A DNA stretch of 64,000 bases from JANMJD01 sp963847945 (lineage in GTDB: Bacteria > Actinomycetota > Acidimicrobiia > Acidimicrobiales > Ilumatobacteraceae): positions 806,001-870,000 of the forward strand of contig CAWKBX010000009.1 of assembly GCA_963847945.1 (NCBI GenBank), given 5' to 3'. The notes under the pieces were generated by a model, which ran no database searches, was not told the DNA's origin, and worked only from the letters and a program-made list of their open reading frames with translations. The translations under genes were made by a program, and so were the position numbers. Shown here in pieces: positions 45,082 through 53,361 of this stretch (the stretch's first letter is position 1; each line of letters starts with the position of its first letter).

Positions 45082-46824
45082 TTACGTCGGTGGGTCGGTT
45101 CCGGTGGCCGGTAAGTAGTCGATCAAGCTGTGGCCTTTGGGTATGCGGCGTGGTGGGAGGCGTCGGAGTACGCCGTCTTTGGCTGCTGAGGCTTCAGCGA
45201 GAAACACCTGGATTCGGCGGAGGTTTTCGGCGACGATGCCGACTGCGACGAGGAGTGCCTGTGCGGCCATGCCACGCATCCGACGCCGGGTCGGGTCGCC
45301 GATCGATGGTCCGTTTCCGTCCTTCAGGAGAGCGTTCTTGCCTTCCACGACGTTGCGGAGAGTACGGTACATCGCTTGCCATTCGGGGCTTTCGTAGACG
45401 AGATCTTGGGCGTACTTGGCAGCTTTCAGCGCCGGGAACGAGACCGTCTGCTGGGTACAGATTCTGTCCGGTTCGGCTGGGGTGACGGTGATCACGGTCC
45501 GGCCGTGTGACTTTCCGACAACTTTCTTGAGTGGGCAGATGGCGGTGGCCGATGGTCCCACGGCCGGGCACATCAAAGGCTGGTTGCCGTGTACGTCGGC
45601 GTTCTCTTTCGGGCGTAGCCGGTAGCGGCCTCGTTGTTCCAACCTGTTCCGCCACGTCGGTTCATCGATGGTGCCCGCCCGATGGTCTTTGGTGGCGTCA
45701 ACCAACGGCTGGGGCATCGAGGGGCAGTACCAGTGGCCTTCTACGTGTCCCGCCCCGGCATGGTTGTCGACAAGTCCGAGGGCGTCAATCTTGTAGTCGC
45801 CGACCAGCTTGTAGCGGAGAGATTTCGCTGGGAGTTGGAAGTTTTCCGGTTTGCTGTTCGGGAGGTAGGCCCGATCACCGACGAGGTAGTTGGCGGGCAG
45901 GCCACGATCCGTGATGCGTTTGAGGATTCGGATGGCTGCGTTGCCGACCTCGTGGCCTGGCTTGTGGATGGCCATTCCGAGGACGAGGAGCGGAAACTCG
46001 AATGACTTCTCAGGTTGATCCGGCCCCATGACGGCGAGGGTCGCCTCGTATCCCCATGAATGCTTTTTCGGCATCTTCTTGCCCTTGGCGTGAGCGACGT
46101 CGTCTGGGTAGCCGTGATCACCCTCTCGGACGTACCAGGCGGCGTCGGGTTCGATGCCTACCCGGTCGTTGTCACGATTGATGCCCCGAGCGAAAAGCTT
46201 GATCAGGGTTGCGTCGATGGCGAGCGACCCTTTCCAACGACGGCGGACCTCTCGTGGGAGTGCCATAAACGATGCGTGGAGCAGGGCGTCGGCGACTTGT
46301 TCGAGTCGGTGACGTCGGGCCATCACGACTTTCGGGTCACGTGCGGCCACGATCTTGGCGTATTCCTCGGTTGTGAGTCGCCGGTGGCGGGGAAGCGTGT
46401 ACGGGTCGAGTGGTTCGAGCACCCGGTGCACCGCCCGCATGGTCCGCTGATAGAACGCTTTCATCTCACTGTTGGGCATGCTGATCGGTATTTCGAGGCG
46501 GGTTTTGCTGTCGGCTGAGATGCGGTTCAGCAGAGCCTCGGTGACGCATGTGACGAGTGTGGGCTCGCCGATGTTGCCGATGAGTTGAAGGCCGATGAGA
46601 ACTGTCCGGGTGCTGACCAATGATGGCCGACCGCCTGGGCCTTTCGTCCCCCGGTCGGCTTGACGCCATCCGTCGACCAGTCCGACGACTCCGGACTTGT
46701 CGATGATGCTTTCTGCGAGTCGTACAGCGTCGTCGCTGATCTGGGTTGCCGCCCGGCCGATAGCGGTCGGTGTCAGCAGTCCGCAGCCTGCATCGTCATC
46801 GTCGGCATCGAAGTCGTCGGTCAC
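45082..46824 (-). CDS. DDE-type transposase
   Basis: 580 residues from a GTG. A putative DDE triad is visible as Asp in LAIDATLIKLF, Asp in YLVGDRAYLP and Glu in NVVEGKNALLKDG; the N-terminal part looks DNA-binding (AESIIDKSGVVGLVDG, GGRPSLVSTRTVLIGLQLIG). I cannot name the IS family, and no terminal inverted repeats are evident. Its start overlaps the stop of the recombinase-like gene upstream (GTGA), so the two are translated together, which is unusual for a simple insertion sequence. A strong hairpin follows the stop. Confidence 0.75.
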   Translation of the reverse strand: MTDDFDADDDDAGCGLLTPTAIGRAATQISDDAVRLAESIIDKSGVVGLVDGWRQADRGTKGPGGRPSLVSTRTVLIGLQLIGNIGEPTLVTCVTEALLNRISADSKTRLEIPISMPNSEMKAFYQRTMRAVHRVLEPLDPYTLPRHRRLTTEEYAKIVAARDPKVVMARRHRLEQVADALLHASFMALPREVRRRWKGSLAIDATLIKLFARGINRDNDRVGIEPDAAWYVREGDHGYPDDVAHAKGKKMPKKHSWGYEATLAVMGPDQPEKSFEFPLLVLGMAIHKPGHEVGNAAIRILKRITDRGLPANYLVGDRAYLPNSKPENFQLPAKSLRYKLVGDYKIDALGLVDNHAGAGHVEGHWYCPSMPQPLVDATKDHRAGTIDEPTWRNRLEQRGRYRLRPKENADVHGNQPLMCPAVGPSATAICPLKKVVGKSHGRTVITVTPAEPDRICTQQTVSFPALKAAKYAQDLVYESPEWQAMYRTLRNVVEGKNALLKDGNGPSIGDPTRRRMRGMAAQALLVAVGIVAENLRRIQVFLAEASAAKDGVLRRLPPRRIPKGHSLIDYLPATGTDPPT

Positions 46825-47726
46825 GTGCGGCTCTGATCTCGCAGGAGCCGTCGAAAGTCGATCGGGTCGACGTCGGGGACGAACCTGATGTAGCGGTTGA
46901 TCGAGTTGACGGATTCGACACCGGCTGCTTGGAGGAACGGCTTGACCGGCGTGCCGACAGTCAGGTGGTGGACGATCCAGGTGGCCCGCATCCGTTGCAG
47001 GGTCGGGCGAGGACAGTGGGGGTCAACCCGGTGCGTCATGTTCGACACGGCGTTGCGGTTGTTGCTGTTGCGGCGCTCCGGGCGGAACACGTACGAGTCG
47101 ACGGTGACTCGGTCGGCTGCTTCCAGGATGGCTTGCTCCCAGTCGCCGAGAACGGGGACGTACCTGGCACGTCGACCTTCGATGCGGAGAAGTACACCTT
47201 GATCGTCGGCGATGACGTCACGGCGTCGCAGACTCATCAGGTCTTCGGCTGCAAGACCGGCACCCACGCCACAGGCGAGGAGTACCCCGGCGGAGTGGCG
47301 TTGCGGTGGTGTGCGCCCGCTCTGCGCCCATGATCGCAGGAACAGCATTTCCCGACTGTTGTAGGGGGCTGCCGGGTCCGATGCCGGGAACTGTGTCAGC
47401 CGTTTCGGTGTGACGCCTGGCCCCCGGACCGTTTCGGTGACTCGGTACAGGATCGACCGCCGGGTCGACTTCGAGCCTGCGGTCCAGTTCTGCTGGACGA
47501 TGTACTCCTCGATGCGGTGCTGGTCAAAGATCAGGATGTCGTCCAGTGGGAGACCGCAGGTCTGCCAGCACCACAGCACGTACCCTGACAGACAGTTGAG
47601 CAGCGTGTTGGCGATGTATGGGGTGTGAGGCTCGACGGCGCTGACGGTCGCCCGGACGTACGGGCCGATGGCGGTCCAGTAGGTGTCCGGCATGTCAGGG
47701 CGGTACTCGTTGATGGTCGACTCCAC
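46821..47726 (-). CDS. Tyrosine-recombinase-like protein with degenerate active site
   Basis: About 301 residues from the GTG at 47726 (VESTINEYRPDMPDTYW). The N-terminal part is a helical, SAM-like core-binding region; the C-terminal half follows the recombinase fold (LLACGVGAGLAAEDLMSLRR, ARYVPVLGDWEQAI, LQRMRATWIVHHLTVGTPVK, INRYIRFV). A Tyr is present at the end, but the first catalytic Arg of the G-L-R-x-x-E box is Ala here and the H-x-L-R box reads LQRMR. It may therefore be an accessory DNA-binding protein for the coupled transposase (inference). A frame open further upstream lacks coding character. A palindrome lies just before the start. Confidence 0.65.
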   Translation of the reverse strand: MESTINEYRPDMPDTYWTAIGPYVRATVSAVEPHTPYIANTLLNCLSGYVLWCWQTCGLPLDDILIFDQHRIEEYIVQQNWTAGSKSTRRSILYRVTETVRGPGVTPKRLTQFPASDPAAPYNSREMLFLRSWAQSGRTPPQRHSAGVLLACGVGAGLAAEDLMSLRRRDVIADDQGVLLRIEGRRARYVPVLGDWEQAILEAADRVTVDSYVFRPERRNSNNRNAVSNMTHRVDPHCPRPTLQRMRATWIVHHLTVGTPVKPFLQAAGVESVNSINRYIRFVPDVDPIDFRRLLRDQSRT

Positions 47727-47729
47727 GGT

Positions 47730-47749
47730 GTGTCGTTTAGTAACGACAC
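47730..47749. promoter_or_regulatory. Palindromic operator between recombinase-like and HTH genes
   Basis: GTGTCGTT-TAGT-AACGACAC has perfect eight-base arms and ends 4 bases before the recombinase-like start, facing the divergent HTH gene at 47793. It is probably bound by that HTH protein or by the recombinase-like protein itself. Confidence 0.55.
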
Positions 47750-47792
47750 GATATGGAGACTCACTCGTTTTTGCAACCAGTACCTTTGCGGA

Positions 47793-48074
47793 ATGACCAG
47801 AACGACCCGCCGCACCCCGAGCATGTTTGCGACGAACTGGCCGGACGAACTGTGCGTCGACCCAGCTGCCGAAGTTGATCGGCTGTTCGTCCTGCGCACC
47901 CGTGCCGCCATCGCCGGGCGAAGCCTGCGAGCCATCGAGCAACTGACCGGAGTCGACCATTCCGCTCTCGGTCGCATCCTTGCCGGTGACACGTGGCCTG
48001 ACCTGGTCACCATCGCCCGACTCGAAGCCGGACTGGACGCCGACCTGTGGCCGGGGCGTCCGAACGCCACGTAG
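47793..48074 (+). CDS. Small helix-turn-helix protein (XRE-like)
   Basis: 93 residues. The core LRAIEQLTGVDHSALGRILA, then DLVTIARLEAGLDADLWP, is an XRE-type helix-turn-helix. It is divergent from the recombinase-like/transposase operon across a gap holding a perfect palindrome, the usual layout of an element's own repressor. Confidence 0.72.
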   Translation: MTRTTRRTPSMFATNWPDELCVDPAAEVDRLFVLRTRAAIAGRSLRAIEQLTGVDHSALGRILAGDTWPDLVTIARLEAGLDADLWPGRPNAT

Positions 48075-48188
48075 CGCTGCACGGTAATGGGGTCCCGGAG
48101 CACCCTTCTCCCCGAATCGATCATTCTCCTGTTGCTCTTCCATCGAACGGCCCGACGCCGGGATGCTTGATGTGCGAACATTTGTCTC

Positions 48189-48620
48189 GTGACAAAACCC
48201 TCACTACTTGGGCTAACGTCATGTCGTGGATGCGGCCAACCTCTCGATGGCAGCGACCGATCCGTCTACTGCAAGCCGTCATGCCGCCAGAAGACGTACC
48301 GGCGGGCCGAGCAGGCACGCATCGAACGACAAGTCACCAAGGCGGCTGCCAAGCTCGCTGTCACCCAGGTCGAGGCGAACGCCGAACGGCGAGACGAACA
48401 CTTCCTCGGAACAGCCATCGCCAACCTCGTGCAGCAGGCAGAGACCGTCGACCTGGCATGGTGGAACGACATTTCGCCGAACATCCGAACCCGTTCGGAC
48501 GAGTCACGTGACGCAGTCAAGCGGGGCCGAACCCACATCTTCCTCCTCGTTCGCACCATCCGGGAACTTGGCCGAAAAATGGGTCCTGACCAGGACGACC
48601 CGGCGTTAGAACAACCATGA
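48189..48620 (+). CDS. Small zinc-ribbon protein of the island
   Basis: 143 residues from a GTG. The N-terminus has two Cys pairs (CRGCGQPLDG, YCKPSCRQKTYRRA) as in small DNA-binding zinc ribbons; the rest is charged and helical (QVTKAAAKLAVTQVEANAER). No family name. Its 3' end carries the first copy of a 34-bp direct repeat. Confidence 0.65.
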   Translation: MTKPSLLGLTSCRGCGQPLDGSDRSVYCKPSCRQKTYRRAEQARIERQVTKAAAKLAVTQVEANAERRDEHFLGTAIANLVQQAETVDLAWWNDISPNIRTRSDESRDAVKRGRTHIFLLVRTIRELGRKMGPDQDDPALEQP

Positions 48621-48630
48621 CACAGGCTTC
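48597..48630 (+). repeat. 34-bp direct repeat, copy 1
   Basis: Starts GACCCGGCGTTAGAACA and ends CATGACACAGGCTTC. It is 32 of 34 identical to 49207-49240, 610 bases away, and the pair brackets the antisense gene at 48787-49170. Confidence 0.85.
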
Positions 48631-48786
48631 TGAGACGATGAAGACCACTACCTTGGCTTCCCCGCCAGACCGCCACGACGTGGATGGAGGCTGCCATGGG
48701 ACAGATCGCCGACGGCCGCACACACAAGTACACCCAACAACAGATTCCACTTGCATGGTGCCCGATGAGGCAGACTGAGCAGGGGA

Positions 48787-49170
48787 TCATGAAAGCGACA
48801 CGCACGCCGACCTACGAGCTTCATCGGGCAGCTTCGAGATCTGGCCGACGGCTAGCTCGATTGCCGGTGCCAACGAGATCGTGGCCAGTGCTGGCGACGC
48901 TGTGCTCGCTCGGTCGAAGCCTTCTGGCGTGACGACGAACGTCAACGAATTCTGATCCTCGTTCTCCATGTGGAGCAGGCCGTCACGGGCAAGGAACTTC
49001 AAGTTCACCCAGCTCACCTCCTCGCCTGACCCCACACCGTTACGCAGTCTGGTGATCCCATCGACGGTGCGTATCGCTTCGAACATCTCGTCACGGTGGC
49101 GGCCCGGCCGACGAGACATCTCGCACAGCATCACCAGCAATCGTTCCTGCTCCAAGCCCAGTCTCGCCAT
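48787..49170 (-). CDS. Hypothetical winged-helix-like protein
   Basis: 127 residues. The middle (WVNLKFLARDGLLHMENEDQ, then SLTFVVTPEGFDRA) resembles a small winged-helix protein with the turn before a beta hairpin. Not recognised further. It is the only gene on the minus strand between the two 34-bp direct repeats and may be a cargo gene inserted with them. Confidence 0.55.
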   Translation of the reverse strand: MARLGLEQERLLVMLCEMSRRPGRHRDEMFEAIRTVDGITRLRNGVGSGEEVSWVNLKFLARDGLLHMENEDQNSLTFVVTPEGFDRASTASPALATISLAPAIELAVGQISKLPDEARRSACVSLS

Positions 49171-49206
49171 CCGGCCAGGCTGCGAGGCGGGCGGTGCGCA
49201 GTCGGT

Positions 49207-49240
49207 GACCCGGCGTTACAAGAACCATGACACAGGCTTC
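49207..49240 (+). repeat. 34-bp direct repeat, copy 2
   Basis: Second copy of the repeat at 48597-48630 (two substitutions). It lies 35 bases before the PanA-like start. Confidence 0.85.
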
Positions 49241-49275
49241 ACGCATCATCCGATCAAGAACCAGGAGAACCAACC

Positions 49276-49920
49276 ATGGCGGACACGACAGCGTTCAGCA
49301 CCAAAGAGGTAGACAACACAACAGATCGGAGTAGGATCGCCGCCATGGCCGCTTACGTCAGCCCACAGCTGCGGACAGCGGTTTCGACGCTGGTCAGACT
49401 GGCGACGAGTCGAGGACGGGCGCTCAATCGGACACAAGTGGTGAAGCTTCTGTACTTCGGTGACCTTCGCTCGGTCGAGATTGATGATCGACCCATTACG
49501 GGGGCATCGTGGTGGTGGCACAACCACGGTCCGTTCGATGATGCCGTCTACCAGGCGCTAGAGGACCTAGAGGGAGTCGGGGAAATCACGCACAACGTCC
49601 AGCGTGGTTCTATCGTGGAACATATCTATACCTCGGTCGGCAGTGCCAACAACGCAGACGGGGAGTTAGCGGCGATACTGGACAGCGTGCTCGAAGACCT
49701 CGGCTCACGGACGGGAACGTCACTCGGCGAGCTTTCGTACACGACACCGGCGATGCTTGCGGTGCAGAAATCCGGTCGACGAGGAGATGTGCTCGACATC
49801 TTCGCTGGGTCAGCAGCAGCCGAGCTGGCAGCCCGATATGACGCCCGCATGGACGAACCGCTGCCGGACACGAGTCCCGAAGCGGCTGCACAGTTGCGTC
49901 AACTGCTCGGCATCCAGTAG
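49276..49920 (+). CDS. Panacea (DUF4065) domain protein, candidate antitoxin
   Basis: 214 residues; AGGAG precedes the ATG (a second Met at 49345 is possible). The region LNRTQVVKLLYFGDLRSVEI then DDRPITGASWWWHNHGPF and DDAVYQALEDLE is the Panacea/SocA-like domain. PanA proteins are antitoxins that neutralise many unrelated toxins encoded next to them. The following gene starts 3 bases after its stop, the expected two-gene arrangement. The antitoxin role is inferred from family and order. Confidence 0.8.
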   Translation: MADTTAFSTKEVDNTTDRSRIAAMAAYVSPQLRTAVSTLVRLATSRGRALNRTQVVKLLYFGDLRSVEIDDRPITGASWWWHNHGPFDDAVYQALEDLEGVGEITHNVQRGSIVEHIYTSVGSANNADGELAAILDSVLEDLGSRTGTSLGELSYTTPAMLAVQKSGRRGDVLDIFAGSAAAELAARYDARMDEPLPDTSPEAAAQLRQLLGIQ

Positions 49921-49923
49921 CAA

Positions 49924-50433
49924 GTGGTATTGATACGCACGATTCAACCCCTGGATCGCAACGCCCTCGCCAGATTCTCGTGCGCCACACCAGGTGTCGA
50001 GCACGAACGTGAGGTGCAGTCCAAGATCAGGACTGCCGGTCACAAACAGATTCGTGACGGCCTGAGCATCCTGATCGAGGACAAAGACCTGATCGTCGCC
50101 GTGGCCATGATGGAGCTTGCCCCGATTCAGGGCTTTGCTGATAGCTGGTTCCAGCGGCTTGGCGCTGTTTCGACTGACTTCCAAGGAATGCCGCTGAGTT
50201 GTGGATGTCGGACGTCCGATGTGCTGGCAAGGGCCGTCCTGCTCACTTGTCGGTCTAAAGGTGCGTCTGTGATGTGGAGTAAAATCGACATCGCTAACGC
50301 CCGCTCACAGGCAGTCGCATCCCGGAACGGATTCACAGAGTTCCCGGCTGGCCGGAGCGGCGACCTAACGATGTGGGTGCGAAACCTCAGCGATCCGATC
50401 GATTTCGGCGGCTGCTTCGAACACGACGTCTGA
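49924..50433 (+). CDS. GNAT-like acetyltransferase, candidate toxin
   Basis: 169 residues from a GTG. The central strand-helix part (GLSILIEDKDLIVAVAMMEL) and the end (IDIANARSQAVASRNGFTEF) match the beta-strand core and motif B of GNAT enzymes; motif A is atypical. GNAT toxins acetylate aminoacyl-tRNA, and this one is coupled to a PanA-type antitoxin. It could also be a non-toxic acetyltransferase. Confidence 0.6.
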   Translation: MVLIRTIQPLDRNALARFSCATPGVEHEREVQSKIRTAGHKQIRDGLSILIEDKDLIVAVAMMELAPIQGFADSWFQRLGAVSTDFQGMPLSCGCRTSDVLARAVLLTCRSKGASVMWSKIDIANARSQAVASRNGFTEFPAGRSGDLTMWVRNLSDPIDFGGCFEHDV

Positions 50434-50556
50434 TTCCTGGTGAGGTCAGCGCTCCGTCTGGTCGTCGTCACGTCGCCACGAACCGTAGGCGACACGGCCG
50501 GTCGGCGAGCATCGGAAACCGAATCTTCCACCCTCCGGCAGTCGTATCATGCGGTC

Positions 50557-50823
50557 ATGCGAACACCGATCACCACCGATGTCGACGGTGTTCTGCTCGC
50601 CGACGCCCGACGGTCCACCGGGTTGTGCGACGCTGCCCTGTTCGACGCAGGCTTACGTGCGCTGATCGTCGCTGCTGAGGACCGGGCGCTCACCGAGCAG
50701 CCGTACACCCTCGATTTCGGATCGTCTTACGGGAGTGTGCCGTCAGGGGTCGTGCTTGACGACTACACAGGTCGGCCACCAGCCGACGTTGTCGCCCGCT
50801 TCCGTCTACTCGGACTCTGCTGA
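50557..50823 (+). CDS. Hypothetical protein
   Basis: About 88 residues (MRTPITTDVDGVLLADARRS), with LFDAGLRALIVAAEDRALTE, DYTGRPPADVVARFRLLGLC. No domain recognised. A longer start at 50440 (GTG) is possible. It lies between the GNAT-like gene and the nuclease-like gene. Confidence 0.45.
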   Translation: MRTPITTDVDGVLLADARRSTGLCDAALFDAGLRALIVAAEDRALTEQPYTLDFGSSYGSVPSGVVLDDYTGRPPADVVARFRLLGLC

Positions 50824-50890
50824 GCGGCCCAGGTCGCCGAACACCGTAGCGGACCGACAGAAAGTCGGCAGGACGAGCGATTTCCGTGGA

Positions 50891-51568
50891 TCATGGACTC
50901 ACGATCGTCGGGAAGTCCTTGAGCAGCTTGGCAACCATCATCACAACATCATCGTCGTAAGCCATTCTGGCGAGTTCCCGAAGCGATGCCTCGATCCACG
51001 GGCGATCACGAAGCTTCCAACCGTTGTTCATGAAGTGCTCACGGAGCTTGTCCGCTGACATCGGGGCGATCCGGCCTGCCACCAGCCAAAACTCGATCAC
51101 TGGATCTGGCCGCACCATCCGCTCGGCGACCAACTGTCTGACGAGAGCCGCCGACGCTACGACCCTGTACGTCTGGTCCGTGAAGACCTTGAAACGGTCG
51201 GCGTGCTGCCCATTCGCAGGAGTGAATGCGTTCATCGACACACCGGACGAGTCGAGGTAGCTCTTGCACTCGACCCACAGGACCCGGTTCTCGATCGGCT
51301 GATAAGCGACGACATCCACATCGATCCGTGGGTGAGACGGCTTGCCCAACCGCAGCTTGTCCTCCCTGGTGAGGTCGATCTTGTAGTTCTGCCAGGTCCA
51401 AAGCCGCTCCCGACGTTGCAGGATGCCGGTCACCAATGTTTCGAATGCGTCCAACCGCCCGCCCCGCCTTGTCGGCAGCCATCGTAGTTGACCTTCCCCT
51501 GCCGGTGCCCGGCACCCGGAGAGGATTGAGATGGCTCGAACCGTGGATTCTGCTTGAAAACTAAGCAC
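50891..51568 (-). CDS. PD-(D/E)xK nuclease-like protein
   Basis: 225 residues. RIDVDVVAYQPIENRVLWVE then CKSYLDSSG gives the D...(E)-x-K pattern of restriction-endonuclease-fold proteins (Asp, then E-C-K), preceded by a helical N-terminus (LDAFETLVTGILQRRE). It may be a restriction or defence nuclease; no methylase is nearby. The N-terminal boundary is uncertain. Confidence 0.6.
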   Translation of the reverse strand: MLSFQAESTVRAISILSGCRAPAGEGQLRWLPTRRGGRLDAFETLVTGILQRRERLWTWQNYKIDLTREDKLRLGKPSHPRIDVDVVAYQPIENRVLWVECKSYLDSSGVSMNAFTPANGQHADRFKVFTDQTYRVVASAALVRQLVAERMVRPDPVIEFWLVAGRIAPMSADKLREHFMNNGWKLRDRPWIEASLRELARMAYDDDVVMMVAKLLKDFPTIVSP

Positions 51569-51677
51569 ATATCAGAAGGTCACAGAGTTGTGAGAATGAC
51601 CCACCAGAAACTTCTGCTCAAGAGGGGGTTTTGCCTTACCCGGAGATGCCCGCCTCCACCGTTGCGCGCGCGCAGGC

Positions 51678-51950
51678 TCAGTCGGCCAGCCGGATCAACA
51701 CGTCGCCTGCGTGCGAGCATCTGGCCTTGACGGGTTTCTCAGCGATCACTTCGCAGCACGTGACGAAGCGAAATCCAATCTCGTGCTTCGAGTCGTCGAC
51801 GACAACATTTGGCCGTTCGATGAAGGTCGCATCGTCACGCCGTTTGGTCGCCGCGATCGACTTGATCGACCTGATCATCCTCGTTGACGTCAGGTCGGCC
51901 GCGGAGGCGATCAGAGGACGCGAGTTGATCTCCGACGTTGACACCTCCAA
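51678..51950 (-). CDS. Doubtful small ORF
   Basis: 90 residues (MEVSTSEINSRPLI; ends GFRFVTCCEVIAEKPVKARC then LIRLAD). An antisense frame is also open over most of it. There is no family and no ribosome site; listed only because it fills an otherwise empty stretch (51569-51959). Confidence 0.25.
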   Translation of the reverse strand: MEVSTSEINSRPLIASAADLTSTRMIRSIKSIAATKRRDDATFIERPNVVVDDSKHEIGFRFVTCCEVIAEKPVKARCSHAGDVLIRLAD

Positions 51951-51959
51951 GGCATGAGA

Positions 51960-52239
51960 ACTTGCTTGCGATCGGTGAACTCGTGCGGTTCAGCGGCAAC
52001 GAACAATGCTTGGTCGTCGGCGGTCAGATGGTCGCGATCCACGCCAGTCGATTCGGCCTGGTCGATGAGCGGGTTTCATCGTCGGCTACATCGCCGGGGC
52101 CGTCGAGGAACCGGCGTTCGGCGCCCACGAACTATTCCTCACCGAAGTTGCCGCCGTCGCCCGCACCCTCGAAACGTACAGACCCGGGGCTGACGGATGG
52201 TCAGGGCTCGTCGACCTGCTCCGCCCGTTCCGCCGGTAA
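51960..52239 (+). pseudogene. Frameshifted gene fragment at the island's right end
   Basis: Two coding-like stretches in different frames: LAIGELVRFSGNEQCLVVGG then HASRFGLVDE, and FIVGYIAGAVEEPAFGAHEL, TEVAAVARTLETYRPGADG, ending LLRPFRR before TAA at 52237-52239. The frame changes near 52070-52080. The protein is unknown and the start is missing; it looks like the tail of a disrupted gene. Confidence 0.4.
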
Positions 52240-52282
52240 TGGGGGATCAGTGAGTCGTTGCCATCCACGAGGTGGCGGCCTG

Positions 52283-53164
52283 TCAGGCGTCGGTGACGGG
52301 GAGGAGTTGGAGAGCGGATGTCCCGTCGGGCTTGGAGTACGCGAACAGGAGGGCTCGGCCGCCGGCCGGGACGGTGACGTCGGAGACCGATGGGCCATCG
52401 CAGGTGGCGGCGAAACCGAGGGTTGACCCGCCCGGGACTTGGACGGTGGAGAGGTCGAACGAAGGGTTGCCGTCGGGGGCGGCCCACGAGCTGCCGTTGG
52501 TCAGGCACTTGCCGTCGAGCGTCACGCTCAACAGGGAGTCGCCTGCCTCGAGGGAGGTGCCAAACGCCCGCCATCGCAGGCGCACCGAGCCCGCGTCGGA
52601 GGCGGGAAACATCGGTGCGTTCGTCAGCGAGTCGAGCGTCGCGGGGTTCTCATCGACCATCGCCAGTGAGACCGAGTCGCCATCGAACATGAACGCCGCG
52701 GTGACCCGGTCGGCGGCGCTTGAGGGCGACCAGCGATCCCACGTCATCAACTCCTCGTTCGTTCCGGCGATGGTGATCGTGAACACCGCGTCCTGCAAGC
52801 CCTTCACCCGGCGAGGCACGAGATAGTCGCTGGCCTGCCCAAATGCGACGGTCGCAGCCTTCTCACCCTCGTCGGGTCGACCCCAGTAGACGTCGATATC
52901 CACGGGTTCACCGCCGCGGGACAGCAGGTTGTCGACTCGCAGCGCCCCGGGAGCATCCTCCTTCTCGCCGCGCTGCCCGGTGACCACCTCGAACGCCGTG
53001 TCGATCACGGCGTTGACATCAAGCGTCGCGTCGGGCGCGCCCTGCGAACCGCCGAGCGCCGGGCTCTCATTCGATTCGATCGAGCCGACCGGCGTGGACG
53101 CGCCGCCGCATGCGACCAATCCAAGCGTTGCCGCGACAACACCGATCATCAGACTTCGACGCAT
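52283..53164 (-). CDS. Lipoprotein of unknown function
   Basis: About 293 residues. The start is the ATG at 53164, because AGGAGGTGACC lies directly in front; the GTG six bases further up is part of that ribosome site. The signal sequence ends in the lipobox LVACGG, so the Cys is lipid-modified and the protein anchored outside the membrane. The mature part is beta-rich (LRVDNLLSRGGEPVDIDVYW, PAGGRALLFAYSKPDG). No named domain. It is followed at a distance by the large CLCA-like gene on the same strand. Confidence 0.75.
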   Translation of the reverse strand: MRRSLMIGVVAATLGLVACGGASTPVGSIESNESPALGGSQGAPDATLDVNAVIDTAFEVVTGQRGEKEDAPGALRVDNLLSRGGEPVDIDVYWGRPDEGEKAATVAFGQASDYLVPRRVKGLQDAVFTITIAGTNEELMTWDRWSPSSAADRVTAAFMFDGDSVSLAMVDENPATLDSLTNAPMFPASDAGSVRLRWRAFGTSLEAGDSLLSVTLDGKCLTNGSSWAAPDGNPSFDLSTVQVPGGSTLGFAATCDGPSVSDVTVPAGGRALLFAYSKPDGTSALQLLPVTDA

Positions 53165-53297
53165 GGTCACCTCCTGCGGCTCCCGACGTGCGAGAGCGAA
53201 CGAACGTAGTATCGAGCCTCCAGCCGGCGTCGTTCGTACAAGTTTCTTCGATGCCGGCCCGCATCCGGATCAACACTGCGAACTCATCGGGGACACG

Positions 53298-53332
53298 GCG
53301 ATGCCGCCGACGGGGTTCGTCGGCGGCATCGC
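53298..53332 (-). terminator. Perfect hairpin after the CLCA-like gene
   Basis: GCGATGCCGCCGAC pairs with GTCGGCGGCATCGC around a seven-base loop, 30 bases beyond the stop of the 1453-residue gene. No U-run; such G/C hairpins often end transcripts in high-GC actinobacteria. Confidence 0.5.
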
Positions 53333-53361
53333 TCGGCAGATGGAGCGGGTAGACCCGCGGG

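Larger units (their letters stand above)
44863..52239. mobile_element. Probable mobile island next to tRNA-Leu
   Basis: The block begins at the 3' end of tRNA-Leu, a classic integration site. It holds a transposase, a recombinase-like gene, two small DNA-binding proteins, a PanA/GNAT pair, a nuclease-like gene and gene fragments. Codon use is less G/C-biased and genes are shorter than in flanking housekeeping regions. I found no second copy of the tRNA 3' end, so the right boundary (before the lipoprotein at 52283) is a guess. Confidence 0.5.

Noticed and set aside
48684..48932. Plus-strand ORF of 82 codons
   Set aside because: It overlaps the better antisense ORF at 48787-49170 and lacks coding character.
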